Assembly (NCBI GenBank): GCA_047614125.1
Contig: JBLHHI010000033.1
Span: 1-28,803 of the forward strand
Direction of reading: 5' to 3'
Source: JBLHHI01 sp047614125
GTDB lineage: Bacteria; Bacteroidota; Bacteroidia; NS11-12g; UBA9320
DNA: 28,803 nt
The notes beneath the pieces were generated by a model. It saw only the letters and a list, made by a program, of their open reading frames with translations, did not search any database and was not told the origin of the DNA. The translations under genes were made by a program, and so were the position numbers. Position 1 is the stretch's first letter. Each line of letters opens with the position of its first letter. Positions 1-8,360 of this stretch are shown in pieces.

Positions 1-168
1 ATGAAAGCCGGGTTATAGGGCTGGCAAGCCCTAATGGACGATAAACTAAGTCCTATTATCTAACCAAAAAGTCGTCCTAAACTTGTGATGAACTCATAGG
101 TACATATGCGCCTAATCATATAAATTATTAATAGAAGTGTTGCTCTGCTTAAAGATTTCGTAGCTCAT
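1..168. other. left-edge non-coding stretch
   Basis: I see no convincing gene, tRNA or repeat here. There is a small hairpin (GGGCT at 18-22 with AGCCC at 27-31) without a T-run, so it is not a clear terminator. The stretch lies downstream of the minus-strand trmN gene and probably holds its 3' untranslated region. Confidence 0.4.
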
Positions 169-897
169 TTACAAATAGAAATCCTTCGTAAGTTGTTGGT
201 ATGCCGAGGTTCGATTGTTTCTGGTGGTTTCGAGTGTTAGGATAGCAACCTTACTTTGAGGAGCTTCGGCTGGCTCGGCTTCATATTCTCCCTTTACTAG
301 TTCAAACAAAACGCGCTTAAACGGAAGTTCCGCTCGACCCCTAACTCGGGTGAGTCGGGCAATGAACAAGCCGGATTTATTGGACCATTCGTGCACTTGG
401 TGTTCATATTCGATGGGAAGAATTAGTGCCATTGTTGCCTTTTTCCCCATCAGGCCATGTATCGCATCCAACCACGATTCAAGCACTTGGTTGCCCAAAT
501 GACGGGCCACAGCCCTCTGTTCATCTGGGTTTGCAAGTCCATTGGTGAAATACGGTGGATTGCATACCACCAAATCAAAGGTTGTAGATGGCTGAAATTC
601 GAAAAGTGAGTTTTGAACAAGCTCAAGCTGATGGCTAAATTTTGATGACTCAAAGTTAAGTGCAGCATCCAAACATGCATTTTCATCGATTTCCATTCCA
701 ACTACCTTGGCATTGGGAAAGCGTTGCGCCATCATCATGGCAATGAGCCCAGTGCCCGTTCCCACATCTAAAATGGTTGTTGGATTTTCTATAGAAGTCC
801 ATGCTCCCAACAAAACGCCATCGGTTCCAACCTTCATGGCGGCATTGTTTTGATGCAGGCTAAACTGCTTAAAATGAAAGGGTTTATAAACCTTCAC
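169..897 (-). CDS. trmN: tRNA1(Val) (adenine(37)-N6)-methyltransferase
   Basis: This is a 242-residue class I SAM-dependent methyltransferase of the TrmN6/YfiC family, which methylates N6 of adenine 37 next to the anticodon of tRNA1(Val). The N-terminus has the family signature (FKQFSLHQNNAAMKVGTDGV around residues 9-28). The SAM-binding motif DVGTGTG is at 44-50 and the N6-adenine methyltransferase motif NPPY at 113-116. The start codon is GTG (complement of 895-897); the next in-frame ATG is residue 21 and would delete the conserved N-terminus, so GTG is preferred. The gene starts 5 bases after the stop of the upstream lipoprotein gene and is probably cotranscribed with it, although no functional link is evident. 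Length and motifs are typical of the family. The exact tRNA target is inferred from the family. Confidence 0.9.
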   Translation of the reverse strand: MKVYKPFHFKQFSLHQNNAAMKVGTDGVLLGAWTSIENPTTILDVGTGTGLIAMMMAQRFPNAKVVGMEIDENACLDAALNFESSKFSHQLELVQNSLFEFQPSTTFDLVVCNPPYFTNGLANPDEQRAVARHLGNQVLESWLDAIHGLMGKKATMALILPIEYEHQVHEWSNKSGLFIARLTRVRGRAELPFKRVLFELVKGEYEAEPAEAPQSKVAILTLETTRNNRTSAYQQLTKDFYL

Positions 898-902
898 TCT
901 AT

Positions 903-2321
903 TTAGGGCAGATATTCTAAAGCACCAGCATCGGGCTTTGCATCCCGTACGGTTCCTTCTAAATCGTTGGTTATGCCCAAATTTAAACCGATATCGATGG
1001 CACCCGATCCTTCGATGATGTGATAATCGTAGTTGCGATAATCTTTGAAGAGAGGGTCTATGTTTAAGATGTTTTTAAAATCGCCTTTTGCTAGGTTTGG
1101 TTGTTCTGTTTTTAGAAGATTGTTTGTAAAAATGAAGGATTTAACGTCGTCATTTTCGTTAAGCAAGCCTAAGCCCACTTCTTCGGCCAAACTGCCGTAA
1201 ATGATGTTATTTCTAGCATCCACTTCGATCTTGAAAGTTCTTAAAACTCGACCAAATTCATCGGCTTCGAAGTTGTTTAACAAGAAGGTTGGATCTTTTC
1301 TGCCAAAGTAATAATTGTAGGTAATGAAGGTATTGTGATAGAGTTCATACCGTCCACCCCAAAGTGCCAAACACGAATACCGACCACAATTGTCGTACAC
1401 CGAATTTTCGCTTCGTATGTAACTCCGTTTGCCCGAAAGTCCGTCGAAACTCATATTCCGCACCTCGGTATTTTTAATCACCACATTGGGTAGATCATTT
1501 TTAGAAGACGAGTCGCAGTAAATGCCAACCGTTCCATTTTTAATGCGTGCGTAGGATATGGTATTGTTGGTGCTTAAGTAGTTTAACCAAACTCCGCCCC
1601 ATTGCCCAGCGCGTTCCTCATAATCGGGCTCTAAGCGATCGGCTTCCATATAAACGGGTTCCGAAATACTCCCTTGAACGTCTAACGTTCCTTCTACATA
1701 CAACCAAGTTCGTGCGCCAAAATACATCTTAACGCCTTCTTTAATGGTGAGCTTGCAATTTTCTGGAACAAATAGGTAGCCATGTACTACGTAAGGTTTT
1801 TCCTTGTCATCCAACACCACATTGCACAGGGTATCGTTCAGCATGTAATGCGCGTCTTGTCCCCAAGCTATAAGCTTTACATCTTGTAAATTTCCGTTGG
1901 TTTTAAAAATCAATGAATCTTTAATAACCAAGGGGCGCGCCGCTGGATCTTGGTTTGGATCTAGATTTACTTCCACAAAAACAAAGATTGAATCGCCGGG
2001 CAGTATTTCAATTCCGTTTACGGCCCTACCGGCCTCGCCATCAACATTTAAGCTAAAATACGATTGATCTCCACCGCCTAAATAAACGTCGGTTCGTATG
2101 CTTTCTTTGTTTGGATTTACTACGGTAAAGATTTTAGTTGCGCTCAACGGAACTCCATTGCCTAGGTAAGTAAAAACCGTATCGAAGTAAACGGTGTCTT
2201 CTTGCAACTTGAGCTTAGCCGATGAATCGGTAGTGAATACATCGTCGTTCTTACATGACGTAATGAGCACGATTTGAAGAAGAAATACGACGAAACAAAA
2301 ATGAAGAATGCGTTTTGACAT
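903..2321 (-). CDS. lipoprotein with beta-helix-like fold and choice-of-anchor-Q-type C-terminus
   Basis: Predicted surface or periplasmic lipoprotein of 472 residues; its function is not known to me. The N-terminus is a lipoprotein signal peptide with a lipobox ending in Cys23 (LITSC). The central part is rich in short Ile/Asn/Gly-containing strands typical of right-handed parallel beta-helix proteins (for example NTISYARIKNGTVGIYC). The C-terminus has the pattern seen in choice-of-anchor Q domains (GTVRDAKPDAGALEYLP). An in-frame ATG 14 codons upstream exists. I chose the ATG at 2321 because it begins the signal peptide and because a TACTTTTG promoter box lies 5 bases before it, which would leave the longer start untranscribed. 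It is followed after 5 bases by trmN. No catalytic residues are recognisable. Confidence 0.75.
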   Translation of the reverse strand: MSKRILHFCFVVFLLQIVLITSCKNDDVFTTDSSAKLKLQEDTVYFDTVFTYLGNGVPLSATKIFTVVNPNKESIRTDVYLGGGDQSYFSLNVDGEAGRAVNGIEILPGDSIFVFVEVNLDPNQDPAARPLVIKDSLIFKTNGNLQDVKLIAWGQDAHYMLNDTLCNVVLDDKEKPYVVHGYLFVPENCKLTIKEGVKMYFGARTWLYVEGTLDVQGSISEPVYMEADRLEPDYEERAGQWGGVWLNYLSTNNTISYARIKNGTVGIYCDSSSKNDLPNVVIKNTEVRNMSFDGLSGKRSYIRSENSVYDNCGRYSCLALWGGRYELYHNTFITYNYYFGRKDPTFLLNNFEADEFGRVLRTFKIEVDARNNIIYGSLAEEVGLGLLNENDDVKSFIFTNNLLKTEQPNLAKGDFKNILNIDPLFKDYRNYDYHIIEGSGAIDIGLNLGITNDLEGTVRDAKPDAGALEYLP

Positions 2322-2326
2322 TGGTG

Positions 2327-2334
2327 CAAAAGTA
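2327..2334 (-). promoter_or_regulatory. promoter -7 box for the lipoprotein-trmN pair
   Basis: On the minus strand the sequence reads TACTTTTG, matching the Bacteroidota consensus TAnnTTTG, followed by CACCA and the ATG of the lipoprotein gene. The transcript would begin at or just before the start codon. No clear -33 TTG is present at ideal spacing. Confidence 0.5.
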
Positions 2335-2384
2335 ATTAAGAACCTGCCATAGAAACGAGTCATCGTTCAAAGTGTTGTCAGATC

Positions 2385-2415
2385 TTGGAGTCTTACCAAA
2401 ATTTTACTAAATTCG
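2385..2415 (+). promoter_or_regulatory. possible promoter of the T9SS protein gene
   Basis: TTG at 2385-2387 is followed after 20 bases by TAAATTCG at 2408-2415, one mismatch from TAnnTTTG. This would give a leader of about 20 bases before the ATG at 2444. It lies in the divergent region shared with the lipoprotein gene. Confidence 0.35.
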
Positions 2416-2443
2416 TTCCTACCAAACCAAACCAATTTTACTC

Positions 2444-3652
2444 ATGAAAAAATCAATTTTCCTCCTCAAGCTGTGGCTTTTCTTATCCTTTTACTTTTTA
2501 GTTCACATTAATTCATCGTATTGCCAAAACCTTAAAAGCATCATGGTTAATGCCTGTGCCGGCTCTGGGTCGGAGGGCGACAATGAATATCTCATTCTTC
2601 AAAATGGCGCATCTTCTTTCACCATTAGTTCGGCAAACATTGATTTGCGCGACGGAAACTCGTATCCCGCTTCAACCAGCATTACCAATCCGCTGGTTAC
2701 TGGCGGAAACAGTGGATTTATTGCGGCTTTGAACACCCTGCTTCCATCGGGATGTGATTTTAGCTTTGTAAATGGAACGACTTCTACCACCATTCCCGCC
2801 AATTCGTACTTTGTGGTAATGGATGCCAATCCTACCGATACGGCGGATTTTAGTGCCTGGTGTGGATCGGGTATCGGGAACACTCCCATTGCCTTTAGCG
2901 CAGATCCTTCTTGGAGCACGGTGGGAGTTTTTCCAAACAATTCGAGTGGGAATGCCCACATCCAAATAAATATTAACGGAACAACTAAAAACTACAACTA
3001 TTCGAACGCTTGGTCGAGCAATGCCGATGGAAACTATGCCGTCTGGCAAGATACCGGTCAGGCACAGTATTGCGGAAATTATTCGGGATGTACACCAATT
3101 AACACATACAATCTTCCCGTTGAATTGCTTTCGTTGGAAGCCCGAGCACTGGGCGCTGCAAATCAGATTCAATGGCAAACAGCTTCCGAAGTAAACAATT
3201 ACGGCTTTGTTGTTTATAGGCGCAATGAAGGAGGCGATTACGACAGCATAGGCTTTGTAAAGGGAAACGGAAACAGTGCTTCCATTCAAAGCTATGCGTA
3301 TGCTGATCTTCATCCACAACTTGAAAGTAATTGGTATTTGATTGAACAACTCGATTTCAACCAAGATTCGAAGCGATATGGCCCTGTTTGGGTTCATCGC
3401 CCAGTGCATCCAACTTTGATATCCATCCATCCAAACCCCTGCTTTAACCAGCTGACCATATCCTTAACCAACATGGAAGAAGATGTAAACGTATATCTCT
3501 ACAACCTTTATGGAACATTGCTGTTGAATTATCGGCTGGATAAAAGTGCCGTTATAAGCACCAACGAACTTCCCGATGGAGTTTACTATTTACACTTCCA
3601 ATGGGCTGAAAACACTGAAAATATGCCCTTTATTAAGACCGGTGAACGCTGA
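2444..3652 (+). CDS. secreted protein with T9SS type A sorting domain
   Basis: A 402-residue exported protein of unknown function. It has a Sec signal peptide (about residues 1-27, ending SSYCQ). The N-terminal domain begins with MVNACAGSGSEGDNEYLILQ, an arrangement reminiscent of lamin-tail-like domains on Bacteroidota secreted proteins. The middle part (about 215-320, starting LPVELLSLEARAL and containing IQWQTASEVNNYGF) is a linker commonly found before T9SS sorting domains. The C-terminal sorting domain starts near residue 325, with HPNP at 329-332 and the DGVYYLHF strand near the end. The last residues (FIKTGER) are a loose version of the usual basic terminus. I infer transport across the outer membrane by T9SS. 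No enzymatic motif is visible. It stands alone between a divergent gene and the ald promoter. Confidence 0.75.
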   Translation: MKKSIFLLKLWLFLSFYFLVHINSSYCQNLKSIMVNACAGSGSEGDNEYLILQNGASSFTISSANIDLRDGNSYPASTSITNPLVTGGNSGFIAALNTLLPSGCDFSFVNGTTSTTIPANSYFVVMDANPTDTADFSAWCGSGIGNTPIAFSADPSWSTVGVFPNNSSGNAHIQININGTTKNYNYSNAWSSNADGNYAVWQDTGQAQYCGNYSGCTPINTYNLPVELLSLEARALGAANQIQWQTASEVNNYGFVVYRRNEGGDYDSIGFVKGNGNSASIQSYAYADLHPQLESNWYLIEQLDFNQDSKRYGPVWVHRPVHPTLISIHPNPCFNQLTISLTNMEEDVNVYLYNLYGTLLLNYRLDKSAVISTNELPDGVYYLHFQWAENTENMPFIKTGER

Positions 3653-3662
3653 TATTTTGTGC

Positions 3663-3694
3663 TTGTTTTTACGGAATTATTGAAGGTATCTTTG
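3663..3694 (+). promoter_or_regulatory. promoter of ald
   Basis: TTG at 3663-3665, a 21-base spacer, then TATCTTTG at 3687-3694, a full match to TAnnTTTG. Transcription would start about 20-25 bases before the ald ATG at 3723. This is one of the best promoter matches in the window. Confidence 0.6.
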
Positions 3695-3722
3695 CGCCCC
3701 GTTAACCCTAAAAGATAGGACA

Positions 3723-4838
3723 ATGATCATTGGAGTACCTAAAGAAATTAAAAACAACGAAAACCGTGTGGCCTTAACTCCTGCTGGAGTTGGAGAATTG
3801 TTAAAACACGGACATACCATTTATATTCAATCTACCGCCGGTGTTGGAAGTGGGTTTGAAGATGAAGAATATGTTGAAGCTGGGGCACAAATTCTTCCAA
3901 CCATTGAAGACGTTTATGCCATAGCCGAAATGATCATGAAGGTTAAGGAGCCGATTGAACCTGAGTACAAGTTGATTAAAAAGGATCAACTCTTATTTAC
4001 CTATTTCCACTTTGCAAGCTATGAGCCATTAACCATGGCCATGATCCAAAACGGAAGCGTTTGTTTGGCGTACGAAACCGTTGAAAAGGCAGATCGAAGC
4101 TTACCACTTCTCGTTCCTATGAGCGAAGTAGCCGGTAGAATGTCGATTCAAGAAGGTGCTAAATATCTTGAAAAACCATCCGGTGGACGAGGAATTTTAT
4201 TGGGTGGCGTTCCTGGAGTTCGACCCGCCAAAGTATTAATATTAGGTGGAGGTGTTGTTGGAACCAACGCGGCTAAAATGGCCGCTGGTATGGGTGCTGA
4301 TGTAACCATCATGGATTTGAGCCTACCTCGTTTGCGCTACCTGGATGATGTAATGCCAGCCAATGTAAACACGTACATGTCGAACGAATACAACATCCGC
4401 GAACTGATTTCAACCCACGATTTAATTGTTGGAGCTGTTTTAATTCCCGGAGCAAAAGCGCCCAATCTTATTACACGAGATATGCTATCTCTGATGAGAC
4501 CAGGAACTGTTGTGGTTGACGTAGCGGTAGATCAAGGCGGATGTATTGAAACTTGCAAACCAACAACACACGAAGATCCCACCTATGTTGTGGATGGTGT
4601 TTTACACTATTGCGTTGCCAACATGCCCGGTGCAGTGCCGTATACTTCAACCCTTGCTTTAACAAATGCAACCCTTCCGTACGCCATTCAATTGGCCAAT
4701 AAAGGTTGGAAAAAAGCATGTAAAGACAGCTTGGAGTTAAAACTTGGATTAAACGTGCTGGAAGGTAAGGTAGTGTACAAAGGAGTTGCCGAAGCTTTTA
4801 ACTTGGAATATCACCCGGTTGATCAGTTCTTAGACTAA
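3723..4838 (+). CDS. ald: alanine dehydrogenase
   Basis: NAD-dependent L-alanine dehydrogenase (L-alanine to pyruvate plus ammonium), 371 residues, a typical length. The N-terminus MIIGVPKEIKNNENRVALTP is the AlaDH/PNT signature. The substrate-binding lysine lies in KVKEP (Lys75) and the catalytic histidine in YFHFAS (His96). The Rossmann motif GGGVVG is at 175-180, followed by an acidic residue (Asp198) that selects NAD. DVAVDQGG further on is the conserved loop with an active-site aspartate. The enzyme is cytosolic and links alanine degradation to pyruvate. It has its own promoter and a hairpin terminator right after the stop, so it is probably monocistronic. Confidence 0.95.
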   Translation: MIIGVPKEIKNNENRVALTPAGVGELLKHGHTIYIQSTAGVGSGFEDEEYVEAGAQILPTIEDVYAIAEMIMKVKEPIEPEYKLIKKDQLLFTYFHFASYEPLTMAMIQNGSVCLAYETVEKADRSLPLLVPMSEVAGRMSIQEGAKYLEKPSGGRGILLGGVPGVRPAKVLILGGGVVGTNAAKMAAGMGADVTIMDLSLPRLRYLDDVMPANVNTYMSNEYNIRELISTHDLIVGAVLIPGAKAPNLITRDMLSLMRPGTVVVDVAVDQGGCIETCKPTTHEDPTYVVDGVLHYCVANMPGAVPYTSTLALTNATLPYAIQLANKGWKKACKDSLELKLGLNVLEGKVVYKGVAEAFNLEYHPVDQFLD

Positions 4839-4839
4839 G

Positions 4840-4862
4840 AGCCTTTCAGAAAGGCTTTATTT
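4840..4862 (+). terminator. rho-independent-type terminator after ald
   Basis: A 7-bp stem (AGCCTTT at 4840-4846 with AAAGGCT at 4850-4856) and a 3-base loop are followed by a T-rich run, starting one base after the ald stop codon. Confidence 0.6.
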
Positions 4863-4900
4863 ACCTCAAGGTTTACAACTTTGTTGGATGATTACATTTC

Positions 4901-5665
4901 ATGGAACTTTTTGCTAAGAAGTACGGAAACGGACCAGAAACCATTTTAATTGTTCATGGACTTTTTGGGTCGCTCGACAATTGGCACAACATGGCTCGAT
5001 CGCTTTCCGAAAAATTTACCGTCTTTACCGTCGATTTGAGAAATCACGGCAATTCGCCGCATGATGAGGAAATGAACTACTCTGTTATGGCCGATGATTT
5101 GGCCAATTTCATGCTGACCCACCATCTTGAAAAGGCGCATTTAATTGGGCATTCAATGGGCGGAAAAGTAGTGATGAAGGTAGCGGATTTGCATCCAAGC
5201 ATCGTAGATCGTTTAATTGTGGTTGACATTGCTCCAAAGAAATATCCTCCGGGTCATGCAGAAATTTTTTCGGCCTTACTCGCCCTGCCAATTAAAGACT
5301 TTAACTCTAGGCAGGAAGCAGAAGATGCATTGGCCAAACGTGTTGATGATGAGGGCGTTCGACTTTTTTTATTGAAAAACCTTAAACGCGAAAAAGGGGG
5401 TGGATTTTCTTGGAAAATGAATCTCTTGGTGATTGATAAAAACTACGATGCAATCTCCGAAAAGCTTTCGTTGAGTTGGCCATTTTCTAACCCTACACTT
5501 TTTGTTAAAGGTGCTCTTTCTCAATACATTAAAGCAGAAGATGAAGCCGACATTTTGGAGGCTTTCCCAAATGCAGTTTTTAAAAGCATTCCGGAATCCG
5601 GCCATTGGGTTCATGCCGATAATCCAACAACGTTTTTATCGGTTGTCGACAATTTTCTTTCTTGA
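4901..5665 (+). CDS. alpha/beta hydrolase (YbfF-like esterase)
   Basis: A 254-residue alpha/beta-fold hydrolase close in length and layout to the E. coli esterase YbfF. The oxyanion region is VHGLFGSLDNWH (18-29). The nucleophile elbow is GHSMGG with Ser85, and the catalytic His235 lies in ESGHWVHADNP. The acid is probably Asp109 in VVDIAP, as in YbfF, because the usual position after strand 7 (FVKGALSQYI) has no Asp. No signal peptide, so cytosolic. The natural substrate is unknown; relatives hydrolyse short acyl esters or thioesters. The start is the ATG at 4901, just after the ald terminator, with a weak promoter box CAACTTTG at 4876-4883. Confidence 0.85.
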   Translation: MELFAKKYGNGPETILIVHGLFGSLDNWHNMARSLSEKFTVFTVDLRNHGNSPHDEEMNYSVMADDLANFMLTHHLEKAHLIGHSMGGKVVMKVADLHPSIVDRLIVVDIAPKKYPPGHAEIFSALLALPIKDFNSRQEAEDALAKRVDDEGVRLFLLKNLKREKGGGFSWKMNLLVIDKNYDAISEKLSLSWPFSNPTLFVKGALSQYIKAEDEADILEAFPNAVFKSIPESGHWVHADNPTTFLSVVDNFLS

Positions 5666-5719
5666 TATCACTTTTTCTTAGAATCTTGCGATGGTAATCC
5701 GCGATGTAATAAAACAACT

Positions 5720-8251
5720 TTGAACAAACCTATAAGCCGATTTGGCCTTGCATTATTTGGTGTACTGCTCTGTATGTCTTCAACGTTTGGACAAACCATT
5801 GTTGAAGGTCGGGTGAGTGATGCCGAATCGGGTGAAGCCATGCCCTATGTGAATGTGTACTTTATTGGCACTTCCTATGGTACTGTTACCGACTTTGATG
5901 GAAAATTTAGTCTACAAGCTGATTTAAACGTTCGGTTTGATTCGATGGGCGTCGCCTACGTGGGTTACAACGAACAGCACTTGGCGATGAACGTTGGACA
6001 AAAATCGTATGTTGAAATTCACTTATTGCCACGAGAAAACGAACTCCTAGAGGTGGTAATTGGTCGGTCGAAGGAAGAAAACCCCGCCTTGCAAATTATT
6101 CGTAACGCTCAGAAAAATAGGAGTTTATACAACATCGACAAGCTTCAATACTACGAATATGAAAGTTACAATCGCGTTCAACTTGCGGTAGATAACATTT
6201 CAGATCGATTTAAAAAAACTAAGATCTTTACAGCTATGAGTCCGTTGTTTGATACCATTTCGGTATTAACTCCCGACAGCACCGTTCCGGTTATGCCCGT
6301 TTTTGTTTCTGAAACCTTGTCCAACTATTATTTCAAAAAATCACCCCGAAGAACTCGAGAAGAGATTCACGCTTCTAAGGTAAATGGCGTTGGAATTGGC
6401 AACGACAGCTACGTTTCTCAACTTCTTGGATCCACCTTTCAGCAGTACAACTTTTACGACATCAATCTGTACATCCTCGATAAAGATTTCATTTCCCCCA
6501 TCGGTCCCATGGCCATGAATTATTACTACTATCAGTTAGTGGACAGTTCGTACATCGATGGCCAAAAGTGCTTTCAGATCCAAGTATTTCCAAAAAACAA
6601 ATACGATTTGGTCTTTAATGGAACCATTTGGATTACGGATTCGACCTTTGCATTAAAGCAGCTCTCGCTCGAAATTACAAAGGCGGCCAACATCAACTTC
6701 GTGGAACGTCTAAAAATCCAACAAGAATTGGAAGAAGTTGAACCGGGTGCATGGATTCCCAAAAAACTGCGAATCCTCATCGACGTAGCCGAGCCTACCA
6801 ATCAGAGCGTTGGCCTGGTGGGCTTGTATTACAACTCAAATAAAAACATCGTTGTTGAGAAAGAGCATCCCATTAAGTTTTACGAACAAAAGGTGGAGGT
6901 GGATCAGGATGCCGCATATCGGTCGGAAACGTATTGGGATACGGCTCGACATTCTAAAATTTCAGCTTCCGATCAGAAGATTTACAGCATGGTGGACTCC
7001 CTTAAAAGTCAGCCCATTATAAAAAACTATGTCGATGTTATTGAGGTTCTGGCTGAGGGTTATAAACCTTTCGGCAAAATAGAAATCGGTGCCTATTATT
7101 ATTTATTGGGATTGAACGACCTGGAAGGCGTGCGCACCCGAATTGGTTTTAGAACGAATGAAGCCTTCAGTAGAACTTGGTATTTTAAGTGTTATGGCGC
7201 CTATGGCTTTACAGATCAGCAAGTTAAGTATGGTTTACGAGCAGAGCGAATTCTGTCTAGAAAACAGTGGACCAAGGTTGGATTATTTGTAAAAAAAGAT
7301 GTTGAACTCATTGGATTAACTGATAAAGATTATGGCACGAGTGCCATGTTTGATGCCTTTGCCTTGATGGGTACCAATCGAATTAATCGGGCCACAGAAT
7401 ATCGAATTTGGGGGGAACGAGAATTGGTTAAAGGCTACATTCAACGACTCTACTTCACCAATCGGCAGATTGACTTTGAACCGTTGGGCGATTTTAATTT
7501 TAAGTACCGAGTACCGAGCGATGCATCTGGAGCAACACTATCCGATAATTTCAACTTGGGTATGGTAACGCTTGAAGGGAGGCTTTCTCACAAAGAGCTC
7601 TCAGTAATTCGCAAACATCAACGAGTGAGTTTGGGGCATCTTAAAGCCCCCGTACTTATTGCCAGTGTTACTAAAGGTTTTAAGTTCAACGAAGCGAAGG
7701 CCTTGGGCGATTTTGATTTTACTCGATTTGCCCTGCACCTTTGGCAGTTTAACAGCTTGGCCAATTTAGGAACCTTCGAATACAATTTAAAGGTTGGTAA
7801 GGTGGTGGGTAGTTTACCCTATCCAGTGTTGGAAGTAATGCAGGGGAATGGTGGGTATTTTTCTAATAAGATATTTTACAACTTGATGGGATACTATGAA
7901 TTTGTTGCCGATGAATATGTTTCGTTTCATTACGAACATCAATTTAACGGGTTGATAATGAACCGAATACCTTTATTCAGAAAATGGAAGTGGAGATCTT
8001 TTTTTAACGGAAAAGCGGTATATGGGCAGATGTCGAATGCGAATTTGAAGATGATTCCAAGCATAGACAACGACGGAAAATCCGTGACACAAATTGGTCA
8101 ATTTACCAACAAACCTTATGTTGAGTTGGGATACGGAATCGAAAACATCTTCCGTTTTATCCGAGTCGATTTTATCCATCGGCTCACCTATCTTGACAAC
8201 GCAAATGCCTCCGCTTTTGGAATAAAGGCCAACTTTGTTTTCCGCTTTTAA
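5720..8251 (+). CDS. outer-membrane protein with carboxypeptidase-like regulatory domain and DUF5686
   Basis: An 843-residue outer-membrane protein of the Bacteroidota family that joins a CarboxypepD_reg-like beta-sandwich (about residues 27-110: VEGRVSDAESGEAMPYVNVY) to a DUF5686 region filling the rest. The DUF5686 part has many aromatic, alternating strands and ends in Phe (FVFRF), as beta-barrel proteins do. The signal peptide is residues 1-25, cleaved near TFGQ. The only in-frame start that preserves the signal peptide is the TTG at 5720: the frame is open upstream to a stop at 5663-5665 but has no ATG or GTG, and the next ATG is residue 19, inside the signal peptide. The family function is unknown; a transport or assembly role in the envelope is only a guess. 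It follows the hydrolase gene by 54 bases. Confidence 0.85.
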   Translation: MNKPISRFGLALFGVLLCMSSTFGQTIVEGRVSDAESGEAMPYVNVYFIGTSYGTVTDFDGKFSLQADLNVRFDSMGVAYVGYNEQHLAMNVGQKSYVEIHLLPRENELLEVVIGRSKEENPALQIIRNAQKNRSLYNIDKLQYYEYESYNRVQLAVDNISDRFKKTKIFTAMSPLFDTISVLTPDSTVPVMPVFVSETLSNYYFKKSPRRTREEIHASKVNGVGIGNDSYVSQLLGSTFQQYNFYDINLYILDKDFISPIGPMAMNYYYYQLVDSSYIDGQKCFQIQVFPKNKYDLVFNGTIWITDSTFALKQLSLEITKAANINFVERLKIQQELEEVEPGAWIPKKLRILIDVAEPTNQSVGLVGLYYNSNKNIVVEKEHPIKFYEQKVEVDQDAAYRSETYWDTARHSKISASDQKIYSMVDSLKSQPIIKNYVDVIEVLAEGYKPFGKIEIGAYYYLLGLNDLEGVRTRIGFRTNEAFSRTWYFKCYGAYGFTDQQVKYGLRAERILSRKQWTKVGLFVKKDVELIGLTDKDYGTSAMFDAFALMGTNRINRATEYRIWGERELVKGYIQRLYFTNRQIDFEPLGDFNFKYRVPSDASGATLSDNFNLGMVTLEGRLSHKELSVIRKHQRVSLGHLKAPVLIASVTKGFKFNEAKALGDFDFTRFALHLWQFNSLANLGTFEYNLKVGKVVGSLPYPVLEVMQGNGGYFSNKIFYNLMGYYEFVADEYVSFHYEHQFNGLIMNRIPLFRKWKWRSFFNGKAVYGQMSNANLKMIPSIDNDGKSVTQIGQFTNKPYVELGYGIENIFRFIRVDFIHRLTYLDNANASAFGIKANFVFRF

Positions 8252-8315
8252 TTTCACAATGTTCTAATTACACTAAGATTACTCAACAGCACCCTTCTTT
8301 TTTCATTGGATATGC

Positions 8316-8323
8316 TATCTTTG
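8316..8323 (+). promoter_or_regulatory. promoter -7 box for the large T9SS surface protein
   Basis: TATCTTTG matches TAnnTTTG exactly and lies 37 bases before the TTG start at 8361. No good -33 TTG is seen. The leader contains a weak 5-bp hairpin (ACTCG at 8328-8332 with CGAGT at 8350-8354). Confidence 0.45.
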
Positions 8324-8360
8324 GGAGACTCGAACTAATCAACGAACGGCGAGTAGGTAA

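Noticed and set aside
2322..2363. upstream ATG (14 extra codons) for the lipoprotein
   Set aside because: The extra residues precede a complete lipoprotein signal peptide, and the promoter box at 2327-2334 lies within them.
2672..3430. 252-codon open frame on the minus strand opposite the T9SS protein gene
   Set aside because: It lies wholly inside a well-supported gene on the other strand, has no domain-like pattern and has no promoter box before it.
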